A DNA stretch of 64,000 nucleotides from Comamonas sp. JUb58 (GCF_004364775.1 NZ_SOAL01000019.1:1-64000); one strand, 5' to 3'; counted from the first letter of the stretch, positions 34,336 through 44,544 are shown. Made by a program: numbers and translations. The notes: generated by a model not told the origin, from the sequence alone.

Positions 34336-35286
34336 ATGCTTGCCTACCTGATCAGACGCATTGTCTATACCCTGCCCATCATGCTGGGCGTGGCCCTGCT
34401 GTGCTTTGCCCTGGTGCATATCGCGCCGGGTGACCCCCTGGTGTCGGTCTTGCCCGCCGATGCATCGGCCGAGCTGCAGGCCCAGATGCGCGAGCTCTAT
34501 GGCTTTAACCGGCCGCTGCCCGAGCAGTTTCTGCGCTGGGTCTGGCGCGCGCTGCAGGGCGATCTGGGCCAGTCGATTGCCAGCAGCCGGCCGGTGACCA
34601 CCGAGGTGATGGCCGCCGTGGTCAACACCTTGCGCCTGGCGGTGGTGGCGACCTTGATCGGCTTTGTGCTGGGCAGTCTGTTTGGCTTTGTGGCGGGCTA
34701 TTTCCGCAACTCCTGGGTGGACCGCAGCTGCTCGATGCTGTCCATGCTGGGCGTCAGCGTGCCGCACTACTGGCTGGGCATGGTGATGGTGATCGTCTTC
34801 TCGTCGCAGCTGATGTGGCTGCCCGCCACCGGCGCGGGGCCGGGCGGCTCGGGTGACTGGGCCTGGGACTGGGCGCATGTGCAGTTCATGATCCTGCCGG
34901 CCATCACCATGTCGGTGATCCCCATGGGCATCATTGCGCGCACCGTGCGGGCGCTGGTGGCCGAGCTGCTGGACCAGGAGTTCATCCTCGGCCTCAAGGC
35001 CAAGGGCCTGGGCCATCTGGGCATCTTCCGCCATGTGCTGAAGAATGCAGCGCCCACGGCGCTGGCGGTGATGGGCCTGCAGCTGGGCTACCTGCTGGGC
35101 GGCTCCATCCTGATCGAGACCGTGTTCTCCTGGCCGGGCACCGGCTTTCTGCTGAACCAGGCCATCTTCCAGCGCGATCTGCCGCTGCTGCAGGGCTCCA
35201 TCCTGGTGCTGGCCGTTTTCTTTGTGCTGCTCAACCTCATCATCGATGTGGTGCAGACCCTGCTTGATCCCCGCATCGCCCGCTGA
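34336..35286 (+). CDS. ABC transporter permease, DppB type
   Basis: A 316-residue permease with six predicted helices. The N terminus MLAYLIRRIVYTLPIMLGVALLCFALVHIAPGDP is characteristic of DppB/OppB/NikB, and the EAA-type loop ARTVRALVAELLDQEFILGLKAKGLG contacts the ATPases. It pairs with the DppC-type permease gene 27 bases downstream. Confidence 0.92.
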   Translation: MLAYLIRRIVYTLPIMLGVALLCFALVHIAPGDPLVSVLPADASAELQAQMRELYGFNRPLPEQFLRWVWRALQGDLGQSIASSRPVTTEVMAAVVNTLRLAVVATLIGFVLGSLFGFVAGYFRNSWVDRSCSMLSMLGVSVPHYWLGMVMVIVFSSQLMWLPATGAGPGGSGDWAWDWAHVQFMILPAITMSVIPMGIIARTVRALVAELLDQEFILGLKAKGLGHLGIFRHVLKNAAPTALAVMGLQLGYLLGGSILIETVFSWPGTGFLLNQAIFQRDLPLLQGSILVLAVFFVLLNLIIDVVQTLLDPRIAR

Positions 35287-35313
35287 GCGCAGACCCCCGG
35301 AGGTTCCGTCCCC

Positions 35314-36216
35314 ATGACCAGTCTTTCCCTTCCCGATGCTGCAGCGGCCCAGGTGCAGCCGCTGCCGGCCCAGCGCTCACGCGGCTATTGGTCCTCGGTG
35401 CTGCAGCGCCTGCTGCGCGACCCGGTGGCCATGGGCGCGGCCGCCGTCATCCTGCTGCTGATTGCGGTGGCGGCGCTGGCGCCCTGGATCACGCCGTCCG
35501 ATCCCTATCTGGCCTCCATGCTCAAGCGGCTCAAGCCCATTGGCACCACAGGCCTGCCGCTGGGCAGCGATGAGCTGGGCCGCGACATGCTGTCGCGCCT
35601 GATGATGGGCGCGCGCCTGTCGCTGTTCATGGGCATCACCCCGGTGCTGATGGCCTTTGTGATCGGCACGGGCATCGGCATTGTGGCCGGCTACGCCGGT
35701 GGCCGCACCAACACGGTGATCATGCGCACCATCGATGTGTTCTATGCCTTCCCCTCGGTGCTGCTGGCCATTGCGCTGTCGGGTGCGTTGGGCGCGGGCA
35801 TTTTCAACTCGCTGGTGTCGCTGACGATTGTCTTCATCCCGCAGATCGCCCGCGTGGCCGAGAGCGTGACGGCCCAGGCCCGCAACCGCGACTATGTGGA
35901 GGCGGCGCGCGCCACCGGGGCGAGCGCCTTCACCATCGTGCGGGTGCATGTGCTGGGCAATGTGCTGGGCCCCATCTTTGTCTACGCCACCAGCCTGATT
36001 GCGGTGTCGATGATCCTGGCCTCGGGCCTGTCGTTTCTGGGCCTGGGCGTGAAGCCGCCCGAGCCCGAATGGGGCCTGATGCTCAACACCTTGCGCACGG
36101 CGATCTACACCCAGCCCTGGGTGGCAGCCTTGCCGGGGCTGATGATCTTCATCACCTCCATCTCCTTCAATCTGCTCTCCGATGGCCTGCGCTCGGCCAT
36201 GGACAACAAGGGTTAA
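35314..36216 (+). CDS. ABC transporter permease, DppC type
   Basis: A 300-residue permease. After a short cytoplasmic lead comes the DppC-type DPVAMGAAAVILLLIAVAALAPWITPSDP, then LGSDELGRDMLSRLMMGARLSL, a hallmark of this subunit, and coupling loop TAQARNRDYVEAARATGAS. Its gene follows the DppB-type gene and precedes the first ATPase gene by 3 bases, in keeping with co-translation. Confidence 0.92.
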   Translation: MTSLSLPDAAAAQVQPLPAQRSRGYWSSVLQRLLRDPVAMGAAAVILLLIAVAALAPWITPSDPYLASMLKRLKPIGTTGLPLGSDELGRDMLSRLMMGARLSLFMGITPVLMAFVIGTGIGIVAGYAGGRTNTVIMRTIDVFYAFPSVLLAIALSGALGAGIFNSLVSLTIVFIPQIARVAESVTAQARNRDYVEAARATGASAFTIVRVHVLGNVLGPIFVYATSLIAVSMILASGLSFLGLGVKPPEPEWGLMLNTLRTAIYTQPWVAALPGLMIFITSISFNLLSDGLRSAMDNKG

Positions 36217-36219
36217 GCC

Positions 36220-37269
36220 ATGCTCCAGCATTCTTCTTTAGCCCCTACCGCCGCGCTGGCCACCGATGTGGGGGGCCCTGCCCAGCCGCTGTTGACGGTG
36301 CGTGGTTTGACCAAGCATTTCCCGCTCAAGCAAGGCAAGCTGGTGCGCGCGGTGGATGGCGTGGATTTCGAGGTGCTCAAGGGCGAGACCCTGGGCGTGG
36401 TCGGCGAGTCCGGTTGCGGCAAGTCGACCACCGCACGCCTGTTGATGCACCTGATGGACCCGACGCAGGGCGAGCTGGTGTTCGATGGCCGCACGGTGGG
36501 CTCGCGCGACCTGAGCCTGAAAGAGTTTCGCCGCCAGGTGCAGATGGTGTTCCAGGACAGCTATGCCTCGCTCAACCCGCGCCTGACGATCGAGGACTCG
36601 ATCGCCTTTGGCCCGCAGGTGCATGGCGTCTCGCGCAAGGAGGCAGTCGCCCGCGCCCACCACCTGATGGACCGGGTGGGCCTGGCGCCGGCCCGCTTTG
36701 CCGAGCGCTACCCGCATGAGCTCTCCGGCGGCCAGCGCCAGCGCATCAACATTGCCCGCGCGCTGGCCTTGCAGCCGCGCATGGTGATTCTGGACGAGGC
36801 GGTCTCGGCGCTCGACAAATCGGTGGAGGCCCAGGTGCTGAACCTGCTGGCCGACCTGAAGCGCGAATTTGGCCTGACCTATGTCTTCATCAGCCATGAC
36901 CTGGGCGTGGTGCACTACATCAGCGACCGGGTGATGGTGATGTACCTGGGCCAGGTGGCCGAGATCGGCCCCTCGGATGCGCTGTTTGCCGCGCCGGCCC
37001 ACCCCTATACCAAGGCCTTGCTGTCGTCGGTGCCGTCGATGGACCCCAGCCACCGCACCCTGGTGGCACCGCTGGCTGGTGACCCGCCCAACCCCATCAA
37101 CCCGCCCACGGGCTGCCGTTTTCACCCGCGCTGCCCGCAGGCGGCGCCGGTTTGTGCCCAGGCCGAGCCGGCCGTCACCCCGGTGCAGCTGCACCATGCC
37201 GCGCGCTGCCTGGTGCATGAGCCCGGCAGTGGCCACCCCCTGGCCGCCGCCACAGCGCTGGCCGCCTGA
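36220..37269 (+). CDS. ABC transporter ATPase, DppF type
   Basis: A 349-residue ATPase. Walker A GESGCGKST, Q-loop VFQDSYASLNPR, signature LSGGQRQR and Walker B MVILDEAVSALD, the latter with the Ala-Val variant common in oligopeptide transporters. The C-terminal oligopeptide-transporter extension ends with a cysteine-containing stretch (GCRFHPRCPQAAPVC...ARC) that in relatives can hold an iron-sulfur cluster. It forms a heterodimer with the product of the next gene. Confidence 0.9.
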   Translation: MLQHSSLAPTAALATDVGGPAQPLLTVRGLTKHFPLKQGKLVRAVDGVDFEVLKGETLGVVGESGCGKSTTARLLMHLMDPTQGELVFDGRTVGSRDLSLKEFRRQVQMVFQDSYASLNPRLTIEDSIAFGPQVHGVSRKEAVARAHHLMDRVGLAPARFAERYPHELSGGQRQRINIARALALQPRMVILDEAVSALDKSVEAQVLNLLADLKREFGLTYVFISHDLGVVHYISDRVMVMYLGQVAEIGPSDALFAAPAHPYTKALLSSVPSMDPSHRTLVAPLAGDPPNPINPPTGCRFHPRCPQAAPVCAQAEPAVTPVQLHHAARCLVHEPGSGHPLAAATALAA

Positions 37270-37284
37270 ACCCGGAGCACCACG

Positions 37285-38301
37285 ATGAACACAGCCTCTC
37301 CTCCCCTGGTCCAGATCCAGGACCTGAATGTGCAGTTTGCCAGCGGCAAGAAAGTGGTCCAGGCCGTCAGCGGTGTGAGCCTGTCGGTCGCCAAGGGCGA
37401 AGCGGTTGCGCTGATTGGCGAATCCGGATCGGGCAAGAGCGTGACCCTGCGCAGCCTGCTGCGCCTGCACCCCGAGCGCAAGACCACGATGAAGGGCCAG
37501 ATCCGGGTCGCGGGCCAGGATGTGCTGGCGCTGCGCGGCGGCGCGCTCAACGACTTTAGGGGCAAGACCTGCGCGATGATTTTTCAGGACCCCTTGCTGG
37601 CGCTGGACCCGGTCTACCCGGTGGGCGCGCAGATTGTGGAAGCCATACGTCGCCACGAGCGCGTGAGCCAGAGCGAGGCGCAGCAGCGCGCGCTGGCGCT
37701 GTTCGAGCGGGTGCGCATTCCCAGCCCCGAGCAGCGGCTCAAGGCCTACCCGCATGAGATGTCGGGCGGCATGCGCCAGCGGGCCATGATTGCGCTGGCC
37801 CTGGCCTGCAACCCCCAGGTACTGCTGGCCGATGAGCCCACCACCGCGCTGGACGCCACGGTGCAGATCCAGATCCTGCTGCTGCTGCGCGAGCTGCAGC
37901 GTGAGCTGGGCCTGGGCATTGTGTTTGTGACCCACGATATTGGTGCGGCGGTGGAAGTGGCCGACCGCATTGCGGTGATGTATGCCGGCCGCATCGTGGA
38001 AGAGGGCACGGCCGAGCAGCTGATCCGCAGCCCGCGCCACCCCTACACCATGGCCTTGCTGCAAAGCCGATCCCATGGCGCGATGGAGCGTGGCCAGCCG
38101 CTGCAGACCATTGCTGGCGCGCCGCCCGATCTGACCGCCATCCCACCGGGCTGCGCCTTTGCGCCGCGCTGCAAGCTGGCCACGGCTGCCTGCCTGCAAG
38201 CGGTGCCGGAGCCAGTCACGCTGGCGCCTGGCCATATGGCGCGCTGCGTGCACACTGCAACGGCGGCTGCCTATGCCCCCAACGTGTTGGCCGCCGCTTA
38301 G
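37285..38301 (+). CDS. ABC transporter ATPase, DppD type
   Basis: A 338-residue ATPase. Walker [11 protein letters not shown]-loop [16 protein letters not shown], signature MSGGMRQR, Walker [13 protein letters not shown] and H-loop VTHDIGA. The C terminus carries the oligopeptide-family cysteine stretch ([16 protein letters not shown]...ARC). Its gene starts 15 bases after the first ATPase gene and completes the importer (binding protein, two permeases, two ATPases). Confidence 0.9.
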   Translation: MNTASPPLVQIQDLNVQFASGKKVVQAVSGVSLSVAKGEAVALIGESGSGKSVTLRSLLRLHPERKTTMKGQIRVAGQDVLALRGGALNDFRGKTCAMIFQDPLLALDPVYPVGAQIVEAIRRHERVSQSEAQQRALALFERVRIPSPEQRLKAYPHEMSGGMRQRAMIALALACNPQVLLADEPTTALDATVQIQILLLLRELQRELGLGIVFVTHDIGAAVEVADRIAVMYAGRIVEEGTAEQLIRSPRHPYTMALLQSRSHGAMERGQPLQTIAGAPPDLTAIPPGCAFAPRCKLATAACLQAVPEPVTLAPGHMARCVHTATAAAYAPNVLAAA

Positions 38302-38346
38302 GCTGCTGCATTTCTACCGTCTTTTTTGCTCTGGATTGATCTCACC

Positions 38347-39528
38347 ATGCCCTTGCACGACCCTGCCCATGCCTTTGTTCCCTACCCCGATGTGCCCGTG
38401 CGCCATGCGGCCACCGGCCCGCTCAGCGGCCTGTACTTTGGGGTGAAGGACTTGTTCGATATTGCCGGCTACCCGACCGGTGGCGGCAACCCGCTGCTGC
38501 TGGCCATGTCCGGCATCAAGACGCAGACGGCGCCGACGGTGCAGAGGCTGCTGGATGCGGGCGCGGCGCTGGCCGGCAAGACGGTGACCGATGAGCTGGC
38601 CTTCTCGATGAATGGCAACAACGCCCACTTTGGCGCACCGATCAATGGCAATGCGCCCGAGCGCATCACCGGTGGTTCGTCGTCGGGCTCGGCCTCGGCG
38701 GTGTCCAGCCGGCTCTGCGATTTTGCGCTGGGTACGGACACGGGCGGCTCGGTGCGTGCGCCTGCCAGCCACTGCGGCCTGTATGGCATACGGCCCACCC
38801 ATGGCCGGGTGAGCCTGGAATCGGCCCTGGCGTTGTGCCACAGCTTTGACACCTGCGGCTGGTTTGCCCGCGATGCCCATACCTTTGCCCGCGTGGCCGA
38901 TGTGCTGATGGCGCCCGACACCACACCGCTGCCCGCGCGCCCCCGCCTGCTGATGCCCAGCGATGTCTGGGGCCTGGTGGACAGCGCCGTGCGCCCGGCC
39001 TGGGATGGCGCGCTGCAGCAGATCACGCAGCTGCTGGGCAGCGCGCAGGACTGCCAGGTGGTGCTCGATTCCTTTGATGCGATGTACTGGAGCTTTCGCT
39101 ATATCCAGGGCCGCGAGGCCTGGATGACCGATGGCGCCTTCATCAGCCGCTATGCGCCCGTGCTGGGCCCGGGCGTGAAGGAGCGTTTTGACTGGTCGAG
39201 CAAGGTGACGGATGTGCAGATGCAGGAGGCCGAGCAGTTCCGTGCGCGTTTCCGCCAGCATCTGGCGGATGTGCTGGGCAGCGATGGCGTGCTGGTGATG
39301 CCGAGCATGCCCGATATTGCGCCGCTGCGCACGGCCGATGAGGCATCGCTGGAGGCCTACCGCAACCAGGCGGTGCAGATGCTGTGCCTGGCGGGGTTGG
39401 CGGGCTTTCCACAGATCTCGCTGCCGCTGGCCAGCCGCAACGGTGCGCCGCTGGGCATCTCGCTGCTGGGCCCGGCAGGCACGGACCGCAGCTTGATCGC
39501 CATTGCGCAGCAGCTGGCTGCTGCTTGA
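38347..39528 (+). CDS. Amidase (amidase-signature family)
   Basis: A 393-residue enzyme from ATG 38347; a TTG at 38326 would add seven residues. The Ser-cisSer-Lys triad is seen as Lys in YFGVKDLFD, Ser in ITGGSSSGSASAV and Ser in GTDTGGSVRAPAS. The C terminus LPLASRNGAPLGISLLGP is typical of this family. It hydrolyses an amide bond of an unknown substrate. Position directly behind a five-gene importer suggests it processes the imported compound. Confidence 0.88.
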   Translation: MPLHDPAHAFVPYPDVPVRHAATGPLSGLYFGVKDLFDIAGYPTGGGNPLLLAMSGIKTQTAPTVQRLLDAGAALAGKTVTDELAFSMNGNNAHFGAPINGNAPERITGGSSSGSASAVSSRLCDFALGTDTGGSVRAPASHCGLYGIRPTHGRVSLESALALCHSFDTCGWFARDAHTFARVADVLMAPDTTPLPARPRLLMPSDVWGLVDSAVRPAWDGALQQITQLLGSAQDCQVVLDSFDAMYWSFRYIQGREAWMTDGAFISRYAPVLGPGVKERFDWSSKVTDVQMQEAEQFRARFRQHLADVLGSDGVLVMPSMPDIAPLRTADEASLEAYRNQAVQMLCLAGLAGFPQISLPLASRNGAPLGISLLGPAGTDRSLIAIAQQLAAA

Positions 39529-39531
39529 GGC

Positions 39532-40065
39532 TTAGACCAGGTCAGCAGGCAGGCTGACCTGCAAGGGCGCGCTGATCGCCTCGCAGCGGCAGTCCAGCGT
39601 ATCGGCGCGCCGCTCTATGACGGCAAAATCGCCGCCTTCGACGGCCAGCAAGGCATGGTGCCAGGTGCCGGGTGCGAGCACGATGCCCTGGCGGCCATCG
39701 GTCACAAAGGCCTGCAGATCCTCCGCCTTGGGCGCTGGGCCGGCGGCGGCCACCACCACAACAAAGCGCTGCGTGCCCAGCGGCACAAAGCTCTGGCTGC
39801 CCAGCGCATGGCATTCGACCTCGGTGACGTCCAGCGGAAACTGCCGTGCCTGCGCACGGAACAGCGCCAGCATGGGCCAGCCGCCTTGCGCCGTCAGCTG
39901 CAGATCGGGCAGCAGGTCATAGCGCAGCGCGTTGCCCTGGTTGATGGACTGGCTGGGCAGGCTGGGGTCGGCCAGGCCGATTACGGTGCCAAAGGCCGAG
40001 AAGTTGTGCGCCGTCAGAGGCCGGGCCTCTAGACGGTTCGAAGGAGTGGTTTGGGCTTGATGCAT
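39532..40065 (-). CDS. allA: Ureidoglycolate lyase
   Basis: A 177-residue cupin-like enzyme. ATG 40065 is chosen for the GGAAG just upstream. AllA marks: ARPLTAHNFSAFGTVIG, INQGNALRYDLL, ECHALGSQSFVPLGTQRFVVVVA and IVLAPGTWHHALLAVEGGDFAVIER. AllA splits ureidoglycolate to glyoxylate and urea, the last step of allantoin breakdown. It is convergent with the amidase gene (3 bases apart). With the carbamoylase-type hydrolase and importer it suggests ureide use, although no allantoinase is in the window. Confidence 0.85.
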   Translation of the reverse strand: MHQAQTTPSNRLEARPLTAHNFSAFGTVIGLADPSLPSQSINQGNALRYDLLPDLQLTAQGGWPMLALFRAQARQFPLDVTEVECHALGSQSFVPLGTQRFVVVVAAAGPAPKAEDLQAFVTDGRQGIVLAPGTWHHALLAVEGGDFAVIERRADTLDCRCEAISAPLQVSLPADLV

Positions 40066-40138
40066 AGCTTCCAGGACATGCAAGGACGGTGCCTGCTTTC
40101 AGGAGGCCGCCGTCCGTTGGAGGGCCGCTACGCCGCCA

Positions 40139-40510
40139 TCAAGGCTTGCCGTCCGCTTCGTGCTGCGCGCCCTTGCTGTCGGTGATGACGGCGCCCATAC
40201 CTGCGGAAGGGTTCACGCTGCCGCCTTCGGCCGTGGCACCGCCGTTGGAAGTCTTGGGATCATCGGCCGAGGCCAGTGGCACGGCAGGGGGCAGCGGGTC
40301 ATGCGTGTCGGCCTTGGCATGGGGCAGGACCGAGTGGCTGTCGATGATGGGCGCGTTGAACAGCGGCTTGTCGGGCATGGGCTGGCGCGAGGCCGCTACG
40401 GTGCCGGAGATGGGCTTCATCGGTCCGGGACGTTCGTCACAGGCGCTCAGCAGGCTGGCAGTGGCAACGACGGCTGCCAGGGCGGCAAGTCGGGTTGGAA
40501 TGGCTGGCAT
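40139..40510 (-). CDS. Hypothetical lipoprotein
   Basis: A 123-residue protein from ATG 40510, with GGGGAAG upstream. Signal peptide and lipobox: RLAALAAVVATASLLSAC, then DERPGPMKP. The mature part is hydrophilic and Pro/Ala/Ser-rich with no fold I recognise, suggesting a disordered envelope lipoprotein. It lies between allA and a membrane-anchored hypothetical gene, all on the minus strand, with no evident functional link. Confidence 0.65.
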   Translation of the reverse strand: MPAIPTRLAALAAVVATASLLSACDERPGPMKPISGTVAASRQPMPDKPLFNAPIIDSHSVLPHAKADTHDPLPPAVPLASADDPKTSNGGATAEGGSVNPSAGMGAVITDSKGAQHEADGKP

Positions 40511-40590
40511 GGGCTTCCCCTGGATTGGTGGTGTCAATCCGCTGATTGTCGCCGCTGGCGCGGCGCCCAGGTGTCAGCCAATCACGGAAA

Positions 40591-41223
40591 TCAGCGCGCG
40601 CCCAGCAGGGCCAGGTAGGCATGGCGCGTTTCGGGCGACACGCTCTGGATGACCTGCTCGTAGGTGGTCTGGTTGCGCAGCTGCATGCGCGCCGAGGCCA
40701 CGGCCTTGGATTTGCAGTACCAGTGGCAGGTGTGCTGCATCAGATACATCTCAGCCAGCAGGGTGAAGGCGCGCTCCTTGGGGCTGCGGCCGGCGGTGTT
40801 GGCGACCACGCGGGCAATGCCGTCGGCATGCAGGCGGATGGCAGTGCGCAGGTCAAAGGAGTTGCGGTTGCCCATCACCTTTTCCAGCAGGTGGGAGAAG
40901 GGGAAGTAGAAGGCCTGGGTGCTGATCTTGAAGGTGGCGCCATTGGCGGGCTCGGGCGCCTTGGCCAGGGTGTCGGCAAAGCTGCTGAACTGGCTGGCCA
41001 AGCTGTTTTCCACCGAGGCCTGCAGTTCCCAGATTTGCTGCTGGCGGTTGCTGTCTTTCTCGTCCAGCGCCCGCATATAGCTGCTGACGAGGCGTTCCAT
41101 CAGCTTCTCAATGTCGTAATTACGCAAATATTGGGCCAACAAGGCGATGCGCTGCTTTTGGGCCTTGGCGCGCAGCACAAAGCTCACGCCCAAGATGAGA
41201 ACAACCAGCAGCATTAAATCCAT
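40591..41223 (-). CDS. Membrane-anchored hypothetical protein
   Basis: A 210-residue protein. The N terminus MDLMLLVVLILGVSFVLRAKA is a single membrane anchor with a basic flank. A charged, helical region follows (about residues 40-85, including SYMRALDEKDSNRQQQIWELQASVE), then a domain with HTCHWYCKSKAVASARMQ containing two close cysteines and a histidine. I do not recognise the family. It is divergent from maeB and separated from it by about 320 bases. Confidence 0.65.
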   Translation of the reverse strand: MDLMLLVVLILGVSFVLRAKAQKQRIALLAQYLRNYDIEKLMERLVSSYMRALDEKDSNRQQQIWELQASVENSLASQFSSFADTLAKAPEPANGATFKISTQAFYFPFSHLLEKVMGNRNSFDLRTAIRLHADGIARVVANTAGRSPKERAFTLLAEMYLMQHTCHWYCKSKAVASARMQLRNQTTYEQVIQSVSPETRHAYLALLGAR

Positions 41224-41543
41224 GACAAATGAGGCCTTGCAGAGCCTATATAGCGCAAACGTTAGCCATTGTAGACCTTGGCCTCTGGCAGAAGCAGGGC
41301 TCTTTACGCAATGTATGCATTAACTGGAAAAAGTTATAAATCTTTTTCATAGTTCTAGTCGGCGACTGGAATACTTGATTTTTAGCCTGCGCCTAGAATG
41401 GAGCGTGCCTTGTATACGATCCACCGCTGTCGGCGCTGGAGAAATCGTTCTGGGCCTTGGACATACGGTTGGGACATGCATGCAGATGGCAGCATGTTCC
41501 AGCTGTTTTTCGTAGTGAACGCTGCGTGATGCCGGAGACCGCC
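41224..41543. promoter_or_regulatory. Divergent intergenic region upstream of maeB
   Basis: About 320 bases without a supported gene. An inverted repeat GAAAAAG-TTATAAAT-CTTTTTC lies near 41327-41348, in an AT-rich stretch likely to contain promoters. In-frame extension of maeB to 41457 is possible but lacks a binding site. Confidence 0.4.
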
Positions 41544-43856
41544 ATGACTGAGAAGAATTCAACCCCCGCTGCTTTGGACAAGCGCGCACTGCTGCGCCAG
41601 TCCGCACTGGAGTACCACCAGTTTCCCCGCCCCGGCAAGGTGGCGATTGCTGCCACCAAGCCCATGGCCAACCAGCATGACCTGGCGCTAGCCTATTCGC
41701 CTGGCGTGGCCGCACCCTGCGAAGAGATCGTCAAGGACCCGGCTGCTGCTTTCAAGTACACCAGCCGGGGCAACCTGGTGGCCGTCATCTCCAACGGCAC
41801 GGCCGTGCTGGGCCTGGGTGACATCGGTGCGCTGGCTTCCAAGCCGGTGATGGAAGGCAAGGGCGTTCTGTTCAAGAAGTTTGCCGGCGTTGATGTTTTT
41901 GACATCGAAATCAACGAAAAAGACCCCCAGAAGCTGGTGGAAGTGATCGCCGCACTGGAGCCGACCTTTGGCGCCATCAACCTGGAAGACATCAAGGCGC
42001 CCGAGTGCTTCTATGTGGAGCGCGAGCTGCGCAAGCGCATGAAGATCCCGGTCTTCCATGACGACCAGCACGGCACCGCCATCACCGTGGCGGCAGCCAT
42101 GGTCAATGCCCTCAAGGTCGCGGGCAAGAAGATTGAGGAAGTGAAGCTGGTGGCTTCGGGTGCGGGCGCGGCAGCGCTGGCCTGCCTGAACCTGCTGCTG
42201 GAGATTGGCCTGAAGCGCGAGAACGTGATGGTCACCGACATCGTTGGCGTGGTCCACAAAGGCCGTACCGAGCTGATGGACGAAGATAAGGAGCTTTTCG
42301 CGCAAGAAACCGACAAGCGCACCTTGTCGCAGGTCATTGACGGCGCCGATGTGTTCCTGGGTCTGTCGGCGGGCGGCGTGCTCAAGCCTGACATGGTGCA
42401 GCGCATGGCTGCGCGCCCCATCATTTTTGCGTTGGCCAACCCCAACCCCGAGATCTCGCCCGAAGACGCCAAGGCGGTGCGCGACGACATCATCATGGCG
42501 ACCGGCCGTTCGGACTACCCGAACCAGGTCAACAACGTGCTGTGCTTCCCCTATATCTTCCGGGGTGCACTCGACTGCGGCGCGACCACCATCACCACCG
42601 AGATGGAAATCGCCACCGTGCACGCGATTGCCGACCTGGCCCAGGCCGAGCAGACCGAAGAGGTCGCCAATGCCTATGCCGGCCAGGACCTGTCCTTTGG
42701 CCCCGAGTACCTGATCCCCAAGCCGTTTGACCCGCGCCTGATGATGAAGATTGCGCCGGCCGTGGCGCAGGCGGCAGCGGAATGCGGTGTGGCCGAGCGC
42801 CCCATCCAGGACATGGATGCCTACCGTGAGCACTTGCAGACTTTTGTCTACGCCTCCGGCACGGCGATGAAGCCCATCTTCATGGCGGCCAAGCGCGCAG
42901 CGAAAAAACGCATTGCCTACGCCGAGGGCGAGGAAGAGCGCATCCTGCGTGCCGCCCAGATCGTGGTGGACGAGCGCGTGGCGCGCCCCACCCTGATCGG
43001 CCGCCCTGCCATCATTGCCCAGCGCATCGAGAAGTTTGGCCTGCGCCTGAAGGAAGGCACGGACTACGATGTGGTGAACGTCGAGCATGACGACCGCTAC
43101 CGCGATTTCTGGCAGTCCTACCACCGCATGGCCGAGCGCAAGGGCGTGACCGTGCCGATCGCCAAGATCGAAATGCGCCGCCGCCTGACCCTGATCGGCT
43201 GCATGCTGCTGCACAAGGGCGAGGTCGATGGCCTGATCTGCGGCACCTGGAACAACACCGCCATCCACCTGCACTACATCGACCAGGTGATTGGCAAGCG
43301 TGCCGGCACGGCGACCTATGCCTGCATGAACGGCCTGCTGCTGCCCGAGCGCCAGGTCTTCCTGGTTGACACCCATGTGAACTACGACCCGACGGCCGAG
43401 CAGCTCGCCGAGATCACCATCATGGCGGCCGAGGAGATGATGCGCTTTGGTATCAAGCCCAAGGCCGCGCTGCTGTCGCACTCGAACTTTGGCTCCAGCA
43501 ACCAGCCTAGCGCCGTCAAGATGCGCCAGACCCTGGAGCTGCTGCGCATCCAGGCCCCCTGGCTGGAAGTGGACGGCGAAATGCACGGTGATGTGGCCCT
43601 GGACCAGAAGCAGCGCGCCAGCATCATGCCCGAGAGCCCCCTGGTCGGTAATGCCAATCTGCTGGTGCTGCCCAATATCGATGCGGCCAATATCAGCTAC
43701 AACCTGCTCAAAACAGCGGCAGGTGGCAATATCGCCATTGGCCCGATCTTGCTGGGTGCCGCCCAGCCGGTGCATATTTTGACCCCTAGCGCCACGGTGC
43801 GCCGCATTGTCAATATGACGGCGGTTGCCGTTGCAGACGCGAATTTTGCGCGCTGA
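41544..43856 (+). CDS. maeB: NADP-dependent malic enzyme, hybrid with phosphotransacetylase-like domain
   Basis: A 770-residue protein, normal for MaeB. ATG 41544 has GGAG 8 bases upstream; ATG 41529 is the alternative. Residues ~1-430 form the malic enzyme: [50 protein letters not shown] with metal ligands, and the NADP motif [12 protein letters not shown]. Residues ~440-770 resemble phosphotransacetylase ([24 protein letters not shown]) and in relatives are regulatory, sensing acetyl-CoA. It decarboxylates malate to pyruvate, making NADPH. Confidence 0.93.
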   Translation: MTEKNSTPAALDKRALLRQSALEYHQFPRPGKVAIAATKPMANQHDLALAYSPGVAAPCEEIVKDPAAAFKYTSRGNLVAVISNGTAVLGLGDIGALASKPVMEGKGVLFKKFAGVDVFDIEINEKDPQKLVEVIAALEPTFGAINLEDIKAPECFYVERELRKRMKIPVFHDDQHGTAITVAAAMVNALKVAGKKIEEVKLVASGAGAAALACLNLLLEIGLKRENVMVTDIVGVVHKGRTELMDEDKELFAQETDKRTLSQVIDGADVFLGLSAGGVLKPDMVQRMAARPIIFALANPNPEISPEDAKAVRDDIIMATGRSDYPNQVNNVLCFPYIFRGALDCGATTITTEMEIATVHAIADLAQAEQTEEVANAYAGQDLSFGPEYLIPKPFDPRLMMKIAPAVAQAAAECGVAERPIQDMDAYREHLQTFVYASGTAMKPIFMAAKRAAKKRIAYAEGEEERILRAAQIVVDERVARPTLIGRPAIIAQRIEKFGLRLKEGTDYDVVNVEHDDRYRDFWQSYHRMAERKGVTVPIAKIEMRRRLTLIGCMLLHKGEVDGLICGTWNNTAIHLHYIDQVIGKRAGTATYACMNGLLLPERQVFLVDTHVNYDPTAEQLAEITIMAAEEMMRFGIKPKAALLSHSNFGSSNQPSAVKMRQTLELLRIQAPWLEVDGEMHGDVALDQKQRASIMPESPLVGNANLLVLPNIDAANISYNLLKTAAGGNIAIGPILLGAAQPVHILTPSATVRRIVNMTAVAVADANFAR

Positions 43857-43916
43857 TAGAGGAATTTACAGCGCAGTTGTGCTGATGCTGCAACGCCAGC
43901 GACTGTAAAAATACTG

Positions 43917-43950
43917 AGAAGCCTGCTCAAATTTTGGGCAGGCTTCTTGC
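43917..43950 (+). terminator. Rho-independent terminator of maeB
   Basis: AGAAGCCTGC (43917-43926) pairs perfectly with GCAGGCTTCT (43938-43947) over 10 bp with an 11-base loop, followed by TGCATTTT. It lies about 60 bases after the maeB stop. Confidence 0.8.
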
Positions 43951-44022
43951 ATTTTGAGGGGCAATCCGTCACACTGACCGGCTGAACTTGCGGTAAGACC
44001 GCAGTTCTGAAAGGTGTTGTTG

Positions 44023-44433
44023 ATGCTCAAAGCATGGGGTTTTCTGGCCCGCTCGTCTGTGAAGGCTGGCGTGCTTGCTGCGGTGATGGCTGTGCTGCCG
44101 CCTGGGGTTCAGGCCCGTGGCAGTGGGTCATCCGCTTTCGATGGGCCCGTGGTGGCCGTCGCCGAATTGCCGCCGCAAGGCCGCAAAACCTATGCGCTGA
44201 TCTTCGAAGGCGGCCCTTTTCCCTATGACAAGGACGGCTCGGTATTTGGTAACCGTGAACGCATACTGCCCAGGCACCAGCGTGGTTACTACCGGGAATA
44301 CACCGTCAAGACACCCGGTTCCCGCGATCGCGGGGCGCGTCGCATTATTTGTGGTGGCCAGGTCGCCACAATGCCCGATACTTGCTACTACACCCAGGAT
44401 CACTACAGCAGCTTTCGGCGTATTGTGAATTAG
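44023..44433 (+). CDS. Secreted barnase/RNase-Sa-type ribonuclease
   Basis: A 136-residue protein from ATG 44023. The signal peptide (KAGVLAAVMAVLPPGVQA) precedes a ~100-residue microbial RNase domain: ELPPQGRKTYALI, GGPFPYDKDGSVFGNRE, GYYREYTVKTPGSRDRGARRI and CYYTQDHYSSFRRI. The catalytic Glu (REYTV), Arg (GARRI) and His (QDHYS) expected for guanyl-specific ribonucleases are all present. It would cleave RNA after G outside the cytoplasm, for nutrition or competition. A barstar-like gene follows, as in barnase systems. Confidence 0.9.
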   Translation: MLKAWGFLARSSVKAGVLAAVMAVLPPGVQARGSGSSAFDGPVVAVAELPPQGRKTYALIFEGGPFPYDKDGSVFGNRERILPRHQRGYYREYTVKTPGSRDRGARRIICGGQVATMPDTCYYTQDHYSSFRRIVN

Positions 44434-44544
44434 CCAGTCAGATTCCTCCTATGTCGCTTTTCCGCAAGAGATGTCTTGCGCAGAGTGATGTGCTAAGTCA
44501 ACAATGCCCAATGAGCTCCAGGGATGGGGTGTGGTTTTTAAAAA

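Noticed and set aside
36238..38253. Very long open frame antisense to both dipeptide-type ATPase genes
   Set aside because: The plus-strand genes have complete ATPase motifs. The antisense product is His/Arg/Gln-rich with no motif.
41688..43775. Long open frame antisense to maeB
   Set aside because: maeB is complete and conserved in length; the antisense frame has no start signal and no recognisable domain.
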